Shown: piece after piece, positions 1 to 11,883 of the stretch
How the letters are laid out: every line of letters starts with the position of its first letter
How positions within the stretch are numbered: the first letter of the stretch is position 1
The notes under the pieces: generated by a model
What the model saw: only the letters and a program-made list of their open reading frames with translations
Database searches by the model: none
What the model was told of the DNA's origin: nothing
Translations under genes and position numbers: made by a program
Assembly: GCA_001972305.1 (NCBI GenBank)
Contig: BDDD01001000.1
Span: 1-64,000, forward strand
Origin: Cephalotus follicularis
Lineage: Eukaryota > Streptophyta > Magnoliopsida > Oxalidales > Cephalotaceae
Length of the DNA: 64,000 nucleotides
Direction of reading: 5' to 3'

Positions 1-504
1 CCATACCGCTTCATGCTGGTTTCGTGACCTCGGCAATCCTGACACAAAGTCCATGGTCACGTGTTCCCATTTCCATTCTACTACTGGTAGCGATTGTAGC
101 AGTCCCGCAGGTTTCTGATGTTCAGCCTTCACTCTCTGACAGGTCAGACATTGTGCTACATATTCAGCAATTTCTCTCTTCATGGCGCTCCACCGGTAGT
201 TCTTCTTCAGGTCGTGCCACATCTTGGAACTTCCAGGGTGGACACTGTACCTCGATTTGTGAGCTTGTTGCAGTAGCTCACTCTTGATACTCTCGTCATT
301 CGGAACACAAATCCTTCCCCGGAACCTCAGTATGCCATCAGTATGAACGGAGAACTCAGAATCAGTGTCAAGGTTCTCACGAATACTCCCCAAATCAGCA
401 TCACTATACTGAGTAGTAATGATACGCTCGAGAAGTTCCGACTGTGCTCTCATACTCGCCACAATCACTCCACGGGAAACCATGAACGGATTCCATCTCT
501 GAAA
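1..504 (-). pseudogene. Element A integrase, N-terminal part
   Basis: Read leftward, this stretch encodes the start of a Ty3/gypsy integrase and runs off the window edge. The HHCC zinc-binding region is complete: AHKSRYSVHPGSS supplies both histidines and CLTCQRVKAEH both cysteines. It is followed by the first catalytic aspartate in TMDFVSGLP. A TAA stop at about 504-506 separates it from the RNase H end (LLE, stop, FQRWNP). The matching place in element B has an aspartate codon. After that stop the frame appears open to position 1. The enzyme would insert cDNA into host DNA. The catalytic second Asp and the Glu lie outside the window. Confidence 0.8.
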
Positions 505-1613
505 TTACTCCAACAGGTTGCACTGTGAAACCATAGCTCCAGCAATCATCGCCATGCGACTCAGCGCGTCAGCCACTACATTTGCCTTCCCTGGATGGTA
601 CTGTATATTGCAGTTGTAGTCATTGAAAAACTCCACCCATCGTCTCTGTCTCATGTTGAGATCCTTCTGGGAAAACAAATATTTTAAGCTCTTGTGGTCA
701 GTAAAGATCTCAAATTGTGCTCCATAGAGATAGTGCCTCCATTTCTGTAAGGCAAATACTATGGCTGCCAACTCTAGATCGTGTACGGGATAGTTTTCCT
801 CGTACAGCTTCAACTTTCTCGATGCGTATGCAATCACCCTACCATGTTGCATCATAACGCATCTCAGTCCCTTCCCAGAAGCATCACTGTAGACAGTAAA
901 CCCCTCATTAACCTCAGGTAATGCCAACACTGGAGCCGAAATCAACCGACTCTCCAATTCCTGGAAACTTGCATCGCAAGAATCGTCCCACACTAAGCTG
1001 GACTTCTTCTGCGTTAACTGTGTCAGTGGTGCAACAAGTTTCGAGAATCCCTCGATGAATCTGCGGTAATAGCCAGCCAATCCCAAGAAACTACGCACCT
1101 CCGTAACGTTCCTCGGTTGGGGCCAATCAACAATGCTCTCAATCTTCGAAGGATCCACTAACAATCCTTCACTCGAAACTATGTGACCTAAGAAAGTCAC
1201 ATGATCCAGCCAAAATTCGCACTTGCTGAATTTGGCGTACAGCTGCTCTTTCCGCAATATCTGCAATACAATCTTCAAGTGTTGCATGTGTTCCTCAACG
1301 CTCTCTGAGTAGATCAGGATGTCATCTAAGAATATCACAACAAACTGATCAAGATAAGGTTGGAACACTCTGTTCATCAGGCACATAAAGGCTGCAGGAG
1401 CATTCGTCAAACCAAACGGCAGTATTAGGAACTCGTAGTGCCCATATCTGGTTCAGAATGCGGTTTTCTCCACATCACCTTCTCGGATCCTCAACTGATG
1501 ATAGCCTGTTCTTAGGTCAAGCTTGGAGAACACAGTTGAGCCTTGCAATTGGTCGAACAATTCCTCAATATGTGGTAGAGGATACTTGTTCTTTACAGTC
1601 ACTTGATTACGCC
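505..1613 (-). pseudogene. Element A reverse transcriptase and RNase H
   Basis: The frame begins at about 1613 with [17 protein letters not shown] of the RT fingers and reads through [13 protein letters not shown] to KTAF. A TGA at 1453-1455 then interrupts it before TRYGHYEF. The rest is a 301-codon open stretch with the RT active site FLDDILIYS, the connection region [16 protein letters not shown], and an RNase H domain whose acidic residues are all visible ([27 protein letters not shown]). It ends in [15 protein letters not shown], the usual RNase H tail. The first third of RT is missing because a deletion joins this frame to protease. The TGA may come from CGA by methyl-CpG decay, since arginine is common at this position. 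Confidence 0.9.
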
Positions 1614-2176
1614 AAATAGCCCTCGCATCCTTGCTTCAGATATTTCTGTGCTCGTGTATATGAGATGATCGGAGCAGTAACATTCTTCTCTCCGATAAAC
1701 TTGCACTCTGTTCCATCTTGCAAATAAAATGTCATCATCTTGTTGTAGCAATCGACACAAGCATGATGAGCATATAACCAATCCATCCCCAAGATTACGT
1801 CAAAATCTCGGATATGTAGCACAATCAAGTCAGCTGACAATTCAATCTCAGCTACTACTATTTCACAATCCTTTAGAACAGTATCAGATAAAAGACAAGT
1901 ACCCGCAGGAGTACTCACCTCCAAAACATATGGCAATCTAGAAGTAACACCATGCAACTTGCGAGAAAAACTAGACGCAATAAAAGAATGTGTTGCACCA
2001 GGGTCAATCAACACATGTGCTAATATACCAGATATGTAAATGGTACCTCCCACAACAGTAGTGGATTCCGGCACGTCATCTTTAGATAAGGTGTAGACCC
2101 TACCTTTCATGATCCCCTTTCCAGTGTCCTTCCGCGGTTGAGCTGCCGCAACACTACCACTAGCACCAGCACTCCC
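1607..2176 (-). pseudogene. Element A aspartic protease region
   Basis: Retropepsin-type protease that would process the gag-pol polyprotein. The catalytic motif reads LIDPGATHSFIASSF, followed by the conserved VILGMDWLYAHHACVDCYN. Upstream is GRVYTLSKDDVPESTTVVGG, the usual gag-protease linker. The frame ends at GCEGYLA with a stop created by a deletion: at 1607-1613 the sequence jumps to the RT fingers. Compared with element B (24271-24610), about 325 bp of linker and RT start are lost. The first 40 or so residues of the long open frame starting at 2299 are not protease. They come from the LTR fragment and C internal DNA, so the frame is chimaeric. Confidence 0.85.
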
Positions 2177-2265
2177 CTCAATAGCCATTTCATAATAGAA
2201 CCACGAAAGAGCACATCCCCGGCAACAAAACTCAAACATGACAATACAAATATAGAATGAATATA
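2177..2265 (-). repeat. Truncated 3' LTR remnant of element C
   Basis: About 89 bp that match the C LTR (6485-6570 on the same strand, and the reverse complement of about 13425-13512). At the left it meets protease-linker DNA of element A within CTCAATAGCC. At the right it meets C internal DNA at about 2265, which corresponds to position 8381 of the second copy. Two deletions explain this: one took the end of the internal region plus the LTR start, the other the LTR end and its target duplication. Confidence 0.7.
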
Positions 2266-4859
2266 ACACCAATACATAGAGTGGTGTCGAATGATCCAAT
2301 GTCGTTGAAACTAAGCCTTTCGCAGCTTTCTAGCTTAATCACTCTTGTACCGTAATGCCTGTAGGAACACTTTTTCATCCAGCTGAAACTTCATGTTCAC
2401 GCGACATCTGTTTACGTACTTCTCAGCCTACTTTGAGATACCAGTAGGCTCTTCACATATTACTCTCACTGATATAATCCCAACATGAGTATTTCGTGTT
2501 GCCAACCATACAAGATTCTTGGAGGTGTCAAGCCACTAGCCCGAATCTATGAAAGTCATAAGACAAGCTCATCTTAGAACTATTTTCACCCAATCACGCT
2601 TCCACTGCGCTACACTGATGGAATCCCGTGCATTAGTGCTGATATGGTCGCTTCTCAAGGTGGTCTAGATCATAGGCGCAGAATCGATAGATGTGAGCCG
2701 TTTAGGCAAGTCATTTCAGTATGACTTATATCGCATCGTACCTTAGCAGTGTCCGTGTCGATCATATAACGAAGTCGATCGCAACATGCTCCCATAAGAC
2801 GTCAAAAACCACATGAGCCACGCATTGAAGCCAACATGCAAGTTTGTGGGGTCAAAAAGATACATGATCATCATACGTGTCGAGCAACAAACACTTGAAC
2901 AGCGAATATGGAACGAAGTCCTATGTCCATTTCATATTCCGTATCCAACTGCACGAGAGAGGTCCAGTAGCCCATATCACGTCGAATGAGCAAAGCATAC
3001 TTGGAACATAAACTACTATGTGATCAGCCAACCTGAAAAGGCGTTGGGCAAAAATATTCCAAGGGACATTAAGATTCCGTTTCATAGGTATGCAGCACAA
3101 GATCTCAAACGCAATCCGCCAGTAGCAAGGATGTCCGAAGACAAAACTGAAGATACATGCGTATTGATTGATCGATGAATCAACATGGAGTTAGCCAAGT
3201 CACGCAACCAAAATACCACTCAAGCGCCCAACGTACACAAAGTAAAAAGTTATCTGAACGAACCACAATTTAAGACGATAAATAGTCAACGCCAAACATA
3301 TGAAACATCAACAGAATCCCATGCTAGCACCGTTAGGTGTGATGTAAGAATGAGTAAAAACTCCTGGTGCGGAAAATCAAGGCTGACGATCGAAGCATCA
3401 TATACAAAATGCACAGGCTCAAGGTACCATGAATGCAGGTTGCACATACTCATATCATCATGCATACAAAACGTAAATCACACGTAAAGGAACGTGCACA
3501 TAATTACGCAGATAAACCTCATACAAGCACCACATTATGCGTTCACAATCACCAAGCAAGCAGCAAAAAGTGTATGGAATAGCATGCGTACCAACTCGTC
3601 GTGTGGACAACGAATGCATCATCTATCACACGAGCGCACATCAAGATGCACGTACAACAGCCAAGCGCACACAATTAGCATCAATAGCACAAGGACACTG
3701 CAGTCGTCACACACTTCTGCTAGAGAATATAGAGCAGCTGTAATAGCTTGAAGTTTCGCTATTGCTCCACATTAAGTTGCTGGTATGTTGAACATCTCGT
3801 TATCAAAACTGCGATATTTCTCTTCATGTTGTTCTACCAGAAGTGCTCCCTCAAGCGACGACACACTTGGTATTCCTAGGTTGTATCGCATAAGATGAAC
3901 TATGGCCTTCACAAGGTCTTACGTTTAACATGCGATGGACATAACCTGTCCGTATACATCAGCGTTCCGTTGTCTCGAAGCAAGCAATCAGTGTGATTAC
4001 AATTCTATCACCGAATATCGCTGACCCGGTCCTGCAATATCGGTCTCTCCCGAAGAGTAGACAATAGAGCTCCCATGCATGAGACTGACAAGTTCACGTG
4101 CAATGATCGGAAAACTCATCCGAAGATAAGCAAGAGAAGTACAAACTTCTTACTCAAAGCATCTGTAATCACGTTTGCCTTGGGTATTCATTAACATAAT
4201 CAAAATCTTTAATCGTCTCCACCGAGCTCTGCTCGAGGTTCGAATCTCTGTCCATAAAGATCTGCATAGGGCAGGCATTCATCCACAATAGATGATGTCA
4301 TCTCGACATAACTCTTGTAGGCTGAATCCTTCATTGTACTCTGCTAACCTTTCCACTAAGTACTCAAACAAAAAGTACTATACGGGTTGCCTGAACCTCT
4401 TCTGACGATTCATCACTGCGAAGCAGTACTGGAATATATACAAAAACCTTAGAGTAGTTCCGCCAATACATTTAGGGTGTTCTGTCACGAACATCATGCC
4501 TTGATAACTTATAAGGTCTAGAATAACCAGGCTATGGTCCACTAGAACTCTGGCTCAGACACATCAATTAATCAAGGGTTAGGGGAAAGATAACGTCCTC
4601 TCGACTAACTCGGCCGCTAGCCAAAAGATGATATCCAAGAACATCTCCGGTTTCAAAATTCTTATATCTTACTCTAATTTTACATCAGATGTCTATCTAG
4701 TAACCATAAAACATCTTACTATATATATCCACAACGGAACCATCTTACCGACCACGGGGCATGCTACCAAACACATGACATGCAATGCATGATATGCAAG
4801 AGTTTAAAAACCTTTTGAAAACATTTCACTTTAAAAGTCTAGAGAATCTAAAACCAAAA
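2266..4859 (-). repeat. Element C internal region, first copy
   Basis: A direct repeat of 8381-10878, very similar by eye over 2.5 kb. In its own direction it starts just after the primer site, with a leader ending near the GCATGCCCCGTGGTCGG stretch at about 4750-4766, and runs leftward to remnants of an integrase C-terminus at about 2270-2400. There the frame KFQLDEKVFLQALRYKSD is stopped by TAA at 2335-2337, a stop that all three internal copies share. No frame longer than about 100 codons has recognisable content. The remainder of the stretch shows no gene. Confidence 0.65.
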
Positions 4860-4871
4860 GCTCTGATACCA
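4860..4871 (-). other. Primer-binding site, initiator tRNA-Met (element C)
   Basis: The minus strand reads TGGTATCAGAGC, complementary to the 3' end of plant initiator tRNA-Met. It is where minus-strand cDNA synthesis would begin. It lies about 4 nt from the truncated LTR end, and the leader after it closely matches the leader of element H at 58391-58500. Confidence 0.85.
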
Positions 4872-4875
4872 AAAT

Positions 4876-7800
4876 CATGATCACAAAGAACAACAAAATC
4901 CTCAAGGAAATCAAGATCCACCCAGGATATCGAGACCACAAATGGATATCGGGATTACAAGAGACATCAACATTATCGATGCGTAAACGAAATCCACAAA
5001 ACAGATCCACAAGGGTAACAAGATCAAAATCAAAAAGAGATATCGAGATCACAAATGTAAACAAGATCTAGAAAAGTGAACATCAATATTCATAAAGGAA
5101 AATCAAGATCCATAAACGATATTAAGATTCACAACGATATCGAGATCTCATAACAGAATCCACAAATATAATCGAATCCATAAAAGGAAACTCGATACTC
5201 AACAGTGGGCTCCATAACTATAAACATAAGTCAAGACTTTGAACAAGATATTAACAAAACGTCATAACTGAAACTCGAAAGTCAACGATAAATGTTTCGC
5301 TAAACAATCTCAGAGTTCAAGACTTCTAAAGTACCATAAAATCAGAGTACATGAAAATATCAATAATCGCGGATATGATCAAGAATATAAACTCATGCTG
5401 GATAGAGTCAATAAATGAAAGAAATGAAAGACCATCATGGCTCCATGAAAGAACGCTCAAACTCATCAAATGCAATAACGAGAGGATCCAAGAAACAATC
5501 CTGTTGATCAAGTCAATACTCTACAATACGATAGACTCGCAATGAAACAACCAGGGACTCAACAAGGAAGTCCACTGAACAAATATCATAATGAAGGCAA
5601 TAATATCAAGCATCTGGATATCAAAGGTTAAAGATATAATCATAACTCAAATAACAATATCAATATAAAAAATGTAATGTGCCCAAAGAATCATAACCAT
5701 ATAAGAGGATGCAGGTACCAATCAAGTCACCATCTCATATCCCCGCCAAATCACATGGCGTCAAATCAAAACCGCTGCAGCAATAATGTCGGGCCAATAG
5801 GCTACAGGATGTGTACATCATCCTTCATACACCGGTGCAGAGTGCCTATGGTAAGCATAGCATCCATACCTCGCACGAGGGGCCGGCATATACCGCACGG
5901 ACCCTAGCCCTCGCTGAGGAAACCCGCACGCACACTCAACCTCATCCGAGGGACCTGCGTGCAATATATATCAACAACCAAACACAGTCCAATAGGAGGG
6001 TAATGGAGCAGCTCTGCTGCACTCACACTCGGCATACCATCATAGACAATAGTATGCCGCAGATCCAGGTATGGAACCCGGGGGAAGTTTCCACATAACA
6101 CCCCATCATAGACCAATGGGCCTGTTAAGTAGAGTTGAGCGTCGAACATATACCACTCCTTGGACCGGTAATACACATCATAATCCCGGTACCCAGCATC
6201 AGAGTATATCATAGTATAACGATATAACAAGACACGATATCACAAATGTGAGAAGGTGACCAAGTCACCCAGAACATCGAGCATATACCGCTCAGAATCA
6301 TATCACAATGATGAATATAACAACAGAAGACAACCGGGATACAAATCCCAACCAATATCAAAATCTCAAGGCAATAGGGCACATATGGATAATATAACTC
6401 TCAAACAATGAAGAAATGGTCATCACAATGAATTAACATATGGAATGTGGATATCAATACAAATCAACAAATCCGGCCCTCATTAGCCATTTCATAATAG
6501 AACCACGAAAGAGCACATCCCCGGCAACAAAACTCAAACATGACAATACGAATCTAGAATGAATATGACCATAGCAACAAAAACGATATATGTCTGCAGG
6601 AGCCAATGCGGATAGAACATCGCGAAATGAAATGAATATATGATCACAGGGTCTCATATCAAATAGAAGTTCAAACAAGAATACTCAAAGGATTCCCGAA
6701 TAACAAACGTGTCATATCAATATGAACATTCAATCGGAATATCAATAGAGGGCTCAACGCAAGCGATTAAGGAATCGATTTCAATAAATGGTTTCAAAGC
6801 AAGCGATTATAGACTCAATTACACAACGGACAATTAACAAGTCCTATCAGAGTTCAATCGAGAATGTAAATAAATAATTCCAAGAAACCATTATGGAATC
6901 ATACAACAAGCCACATCGTATGATAAAATCAAGCAACGAAGGCCATTAACAAGTATGGGAATCAATTCCAAATCAAATTATCAACAATATCAAATGATAG
7001 TTATGAATGCAATAATGTCACATAGCAATCATTAACGAATTTCAAAATCAAATAAAATAAAGGAAGGAGATGTTCTACTCACAATATCAATGCCGATTAC
7101 TACCTCGGACTAACCCCATTAAGCTCGAATCGACTATCGGGTTCTCGCCATCATTTCGAAACTCTATCAATCGTCACATTGCATTAACAACACATAATCG
7201 TTACTTTCTACATATACGCAGTTAACACTATTAGTCACCGGAGCTTTGGCCAATTTCCGGTCAACCTGCCAAAGTTCCGTCGACACCCAAAACAACCCCT
7301 AAAACAACTGATCAACTCACGTTATTGATCGAAACTCACTGTGACTCGCCCGACAACGGGCAGCCACCGCCGGCAGTGAGTTGACTCACTGAGTCAACTC
7401 GCCGGTCATCCAACAAATATAGCCACTTCACAAAAAAATCATAAAACGACCTGGTCTACACGTCTCCGCCCAAGACTCGCCAAGAATCGGCGGCTGCCGC
7501 TGCGCCAGAGCTCCGGCCGAGACGCCATTGGTCCAGTCTCACCACCCCTGGCCTCCACAAGGTCCGGTCTACGCGTTGGTGATCGAGACTCGCCGGGAAT
7601 CATCGCCAAAAGTGGCGGCAGAGGCGGCAGCGAGTCAACTCATTAGTTGACTCAACCGCTAGAATCCAGCCGATTCCGGCCAAATGACGCCTCAACAGCC
7701 GTCGAAATGGGAAGAGGTGGTCTTCTAGACCATGACCGCACCCATCCGCGACGCCAAAAGTGGCGGAGAAGCAACGGTAGTGGCCGTTCGGCGCGAAAGA

Positions 7801-8152
7801 GAAGAAAAATAAGAGAGAAGAAAGAGAAAGGAGGAAGAGAGGGATACCTGGCAGCGGTGGTGACGTCGTCCGCCGTCTTCCCCGGCCTCCGGCGCCTCGC
7901 CCGACGTTTCTCTCCCAGTCTCTGCATCTCTCTCTCGCCATCTCTCGCCTCTCTGTCTCATCTCTCTCTCACGGGCGCTATGCCCGTTTCCTCTGTTGTA
8001 TTAAAACAGAAGGCGCGCCTGGCGCCTTCTGGAAATGTTTTTTTTTATAATAATAATAATATTAGTGTTATAATAACAATAATAACAATAAAAACTAATA
8101 CTATGCTTACGTCATGCACATCGACCTTGTAAAAGTGACACGGGGTGTCACA
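4876..8152 (-). repeat. LTR of element C, minus orientation
   Basis: Starts at 8152 with TGTGACACCCCGTGTCAC and runs leftward. It matches the plus LTR 11884-15590 over most of its length, including the GAGTTGACTCACTGAGTCAACTCG block (7375-7402) and the CT-rich stretch near 7920-7970. The last 0.7 kb seen in the plus LTR (about 14900-15590, with the GGGCTGAGCCC motifs) is absent. A deletion fuses GTGATCATGATTTT directly to the primer site, so the true LTR end is lost. The stretch 4905-5320 is rich in GATATCGAGATC-like words. It contains no gene: the open frames at 7600-8132 are low-complexity serine, arginine and proline translations. Confidence 0.8.
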
Positions 8153-8168
8153 ATCTCCCCCCCTTAAG
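8153..8168 (-). other. Polypurine tract of element C, minus copy
   Basis: The minus strand reads TTAAGGGGGGGGAGATTG directly before the LTR start, and is preceded by AAATTTCGGGGACGAAATTT, the standard 3' end signature of plant gypsy elements. It would prime plus-strand DNA synthesis. Confidence 0.85.
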
Positions 8169-10878
8169 AAATTTCGTCCCCGAAATTTACTCACATCACA
8201 TGATGAAGAAATGTGAACACATGTTTTCTCATTTCGTCCATACTCCCCCAAGAAGTATCTCTCTAAAAGAACTAATCTTGTATGTCATGGATCTGTACTG
8301 GTACTCTCTCAACTTTGATACGTGAAAACTATCATGGATACATTCTAGTTCTGTAGATAAGTCGAATTGGTAGACAAATGCACCAATACATAGAGTGGTG
8401 TCGAATGATCCAATGTCGTATGAATTGAGCCTTTCGCAGCTTTCTAGCTTAATCACTCTTGTACCGTAATGCCTGTAGGAACACTTTTTCATCCAGCTGA
8501 AACTTCATGTTCACTCGACATTTGTTTACGAACTCCTCAGTGATACTGTCCCAAGAGGAGCGTATCCAGTGTTGCCAACCATACACGTTTCATGGAGGTG
8601 TCATGCCACTAGCCTGTGTCTGTGAAAGTCATAAGACAAACCCATCTGAGAACTATTCTCGCTCAAACGCTTAACTTCGAAGTTTCGATGGAATCCCATG
8701 CATTAGTGCTGAAACAGTCTAGATCATACATGAGTCGAATCGACAGAAATGAGCTGTTGGATAAGTCATCCCAGTATGACTTATATCGCATCGCACCTTA
8801 GCTGTGTCCGTGTCGTTCATATAATGAAGTCCATCACGACACACTCTTAGATGATGTTAAAAACTGCATGAGTCACGCATTGAAGCCAACATGCAAGTTT
8901 GTGGGGTCAACAAGGTACATGATCATCATACGTGTCGAGCAACAAACACTTGAACAACGAATAAGGAACGAAGTCCTATGCCCATTTTATATTCCGTATC
9001 CAACTGCACGAGAAAGGTCCAGTAGTCCACATCATGTCGAATGAACAAAGTATGCTTGGAGTACGCAAACTACAACATGGTCAGCCAACACCTGAAAAGG
9101 CATCGGGCAAAAATCTTCCGAGGAACAATGGGATTCCGTCTCATAGGTATGCAACACAAGGTCTCAAACGCAATCCATCAATAGCAAAGATGTCCGAAGA
9201 CAAAACTGAAGAGGCATGCGTATTGATCGATCGATGAATCATCATGGAGCTAGCCAAGCCATGCAATCAGAATCCCGCTCAAGCGCCCGTACGTATACCA
9301 AGCGAGAGGTTATCTGAACGAATCAAAATTCAAAATGATGAATAGTCAAAGCCAAATGTGTGGAAACATCGAGAGAACCAAAGCTTGCACCGGTAGGCGT
9401 GAAATGAGAATGAGTAAAAACTCCTGGTGCTGACAATCAAGGCTGACAATCGAAATATCATGTATACAAATTGCACAGGCTCAAAGCATCATGAAGGCAG
9501 CTTGCACATACTCGTGTCATCATGCGTACAAAACGCAAGCATACGCAGAAAAATGTGCACATAAATACGCACAGATAAACCTCGTGCAAGCATCACATTA
9601 AGCGTTCACAATCACCAAGCGAGCAGTAAGAAGGGCACACAATAGCATGCGTAAAAACTCTTCGTGTGGACAATGAATGCATCGACTGCATAAAACGTAC
9701 ACAAGCGCACATCAAAATGCACACGCAACAGCCAAGCGCAAAATAATTAGCATTAATAGCATAAGGGCACAACAATCATCGCACACACTTTCGCTTGAAA
9801 GTATAGAGCAGCTGTAATAACTTGAAATTTCGTTGTTACTTCACAATGAGTTGCTGGTATGTTGAACATCTCATTACCAGAACAGCGGTATTTCTCTTCA
9901 TGTTGTTCTTCTACCAGAAGTGCTCCCTCAAGCGACGACACACTTGGTACTATTAGAATGCATCGCATATGATAAACTATGGCCTTCACAAGGACTTACG
10001 TTTAACGGCTTCATTATGCGATGGACATAACCTGTCCTCATACATCAGCGTTCCGTTGTCTCAAAACGAGCAATCAGTGCGATTACAATTCTATCACCGA
10101 GCATCGCTGATCCGGTCCTGCAATATCGGTCTCTCCCGAAGAGTAGACGATAGAGCTCCCATGCATAAGGCTAATAGGATCACGTGCAATGATCCGACTC
10201 CGCTAACAAAATGAATAACTCATCTGAAGAGAAGCCAGAGAAGTAGAAAACTTCTTACTCAAAGCATTTGTAATCACGTTTGCCTTGGGTATTCGTTAAC
10301 ATAATCGAAATCTTTAATCGTCTCCACCGAGCTCTGCTCGAGGTTCGAATCTCTGTCTCTGAAGATCTACGTAGAGCCATCATTCATCCACAATAGATGA
10401 TGTCATCTCGACATAGCCCTTATAGACTAAATCCTTCACTATTCTCCGCTTACGGTTCAACTAAGTACTCAAGCATAAATGTACTATACTGGTTGCCTGA
10501 ACCTCTTCTGACGATTCATCACTGCGAAGCAGTACTGGAATATATAGAAAAACCTTAGAGTAGTTCCACCATAGCATTTAAGGTGCTCTGTCATGCACAT
10601 CGTGACTTACAGCTTATAAAGTCCAGAATAGCCGGGTTATGGCTCGCTAGAATTCTGACTCAGACACATCAATTAAATAAAGGGCTATAGGGAAGATACG
10701 TCATCACGACTAACTTGGCCGCTAGCCAAAAAGAAATGATATCCTAGAATATCTTCGATCTTAGAATCCTTATCTTTACATCTTACTCTAACTCTACATA
10801 AGCCATCTATCTGGTAACCATAATAGGTCTTACTATTTATATCCACAGCGGGACCATCTTACCGACCACGGGGCATGC
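8169..10878 (-). repeat. Element C internal region, second copy
   Basis: Most of the C internal region, from a leader at about 10878 to the polypurine tract, about 2.7 kb. It is a direct repeat of 2266-4859 and carries the missing last 210 bp. The only coding trace is the integrase tail at 8229-8525. Its own 5' LTR and primer site are absent: at 10878 the sequence turns into the opposite orientation within the palindrome GCATGC (10874-10879). No gene is seen in 8550-10870. Confidence 0.65.
8229..8525 (-). pseudogene. Remnant of gypsy integrase C-terminus in element C
   Basis: The minus strand keeps pieces of the conserved integrase tail. KFQLDEKVFL corresponds to the usual F-x-V-GD-x-VFL. 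YDIGSFDTTLCIGAFVYQF corresponds to YIGPFEILERVGEVAY, and CIHDSFHVSKLREYQ to the V-HDVFHVSMLRKY box. The pieces lie in different frames and include a TAA at 8449-8451. This shows that C descends from a coding gypsy element that lost nearly all of gag and pol. No function remains. Confidence 0.7.
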
Positions 10879-11871
10879 CTCTTCAGTTTTGCCTTCGGAC
10901 ATCCTTGCTATTGATGGATTGCATTTCAGACCTTGTGTTGCATAGCTATGTAACGGAATACCAATGTCCCTCAAGAGATTTTTGGCTCGATGCCTTTCAA
11001 GTGTTGGTTGACCATGTAATAGTTGTGTGCTCCAAGCATACGTCGTTCATTCGACGTGTTGTGGGCTATTGGACATTTCTTGTGCTGTTGGATACGGAAT
11101 ATTAAATGGACATAGGACTTCGTTCCATATTCGTTGTCCAAGTGTTTGTCGCTCGACACATATGATGATCATGTACCTCGTTGACCCCACGAACGTGCCT
11201 GTTGGCTTGAATGGGTAGCTCATGTGGTTTTTGACGTCTTATAGGAGCATGTCATGATGGACTTCGTTATATGACCGACACGGACACAGCTAAGGTGCAA
11301 TGCGATATAAGTCATACTGGGATGACCTATCCAACGGCTCATTTCTATCGTTTCGGCTCATCTATGATCTAGATCCACTTTGAGGAGCGACCATACCAGT
11401 ATTAATGAATGGGATTCCATCAGAGTGGTGCAACGGAAGCGTACTTGGGCGAGAATAGTTCTAAGATGGGCTTGTAATATGACTTTTATAAATACGAGCT
11501 AGTGGTATGACACCTCCAAGAATGTTGTATGGTTGGCGACACGAGATACGCTCATGTTGGCATAGTATCAGTAAGGAGTACATAAACAAATGTCGCGTGA
11601 ACATGAAGTTTCAGCTGGATGAAAAAGTGTTCCTACGGGCATCGCAGTTCAAGAGTGATTAAGTTAGGAAGCTGCGAAAGGCTCAGTTCCAACGACATTG
11701 GACCGTTTGAAACCACTCTATGTACCAGTATAGATACATGAGCATGCGATACACAGATTACTTTATCATGTGATAGAAATACTAATTGGGAAACTATGGA
11801 CGAAATGAGCAGATAGTACTCAGTTTCTTTGGTTATGTGGTGCGAGTAAATTTCGGGGACGAAATTTCTTA
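10879..11871 (+). repeat. Element C internal 3' half, inverted copy
   Basis: Reverse-complement copy of about 8169-9217, so 8.2-11.9 kb forms a large imperfect palindrome. It runs from GCATGCCTCTTCAG to the polypurine tract and carries the same integrase-tail remnant at about 11600-11740, including the shared TAA (11660-11662). The 5' part of this copy is missing. No open frame of interest is seen. Confidence 0.7.
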
Positions 11872-11883
11872 ACGGGGGGAGAT
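11872..11883 (+). other. Polypurine tract of element C, plus copy
   Basis: AACGGGGGGAGAT directly before the LTR start TGTGACGCCCCGTCAC, preceded by AAATTTCGGGGACGAAATTT. It mirrors the tract at 8153-8168 on the other strand. Confidence 0.8.

Noticed and set aside
5677..6230. Frames of 76-108 codons in both directions
   Set aside because: Inside the C LTR. The same DNA in the plus copy (13850-14110) does not keep them open.
7600..8251. Several overlapping open frames (up to 161 codons) on both strands
   Set aside because: They lie in the C LTR, are rich in Arg, Ser and Leu from GC-rich and CT-rich DNA, appear in many frames at once, and match no known family.
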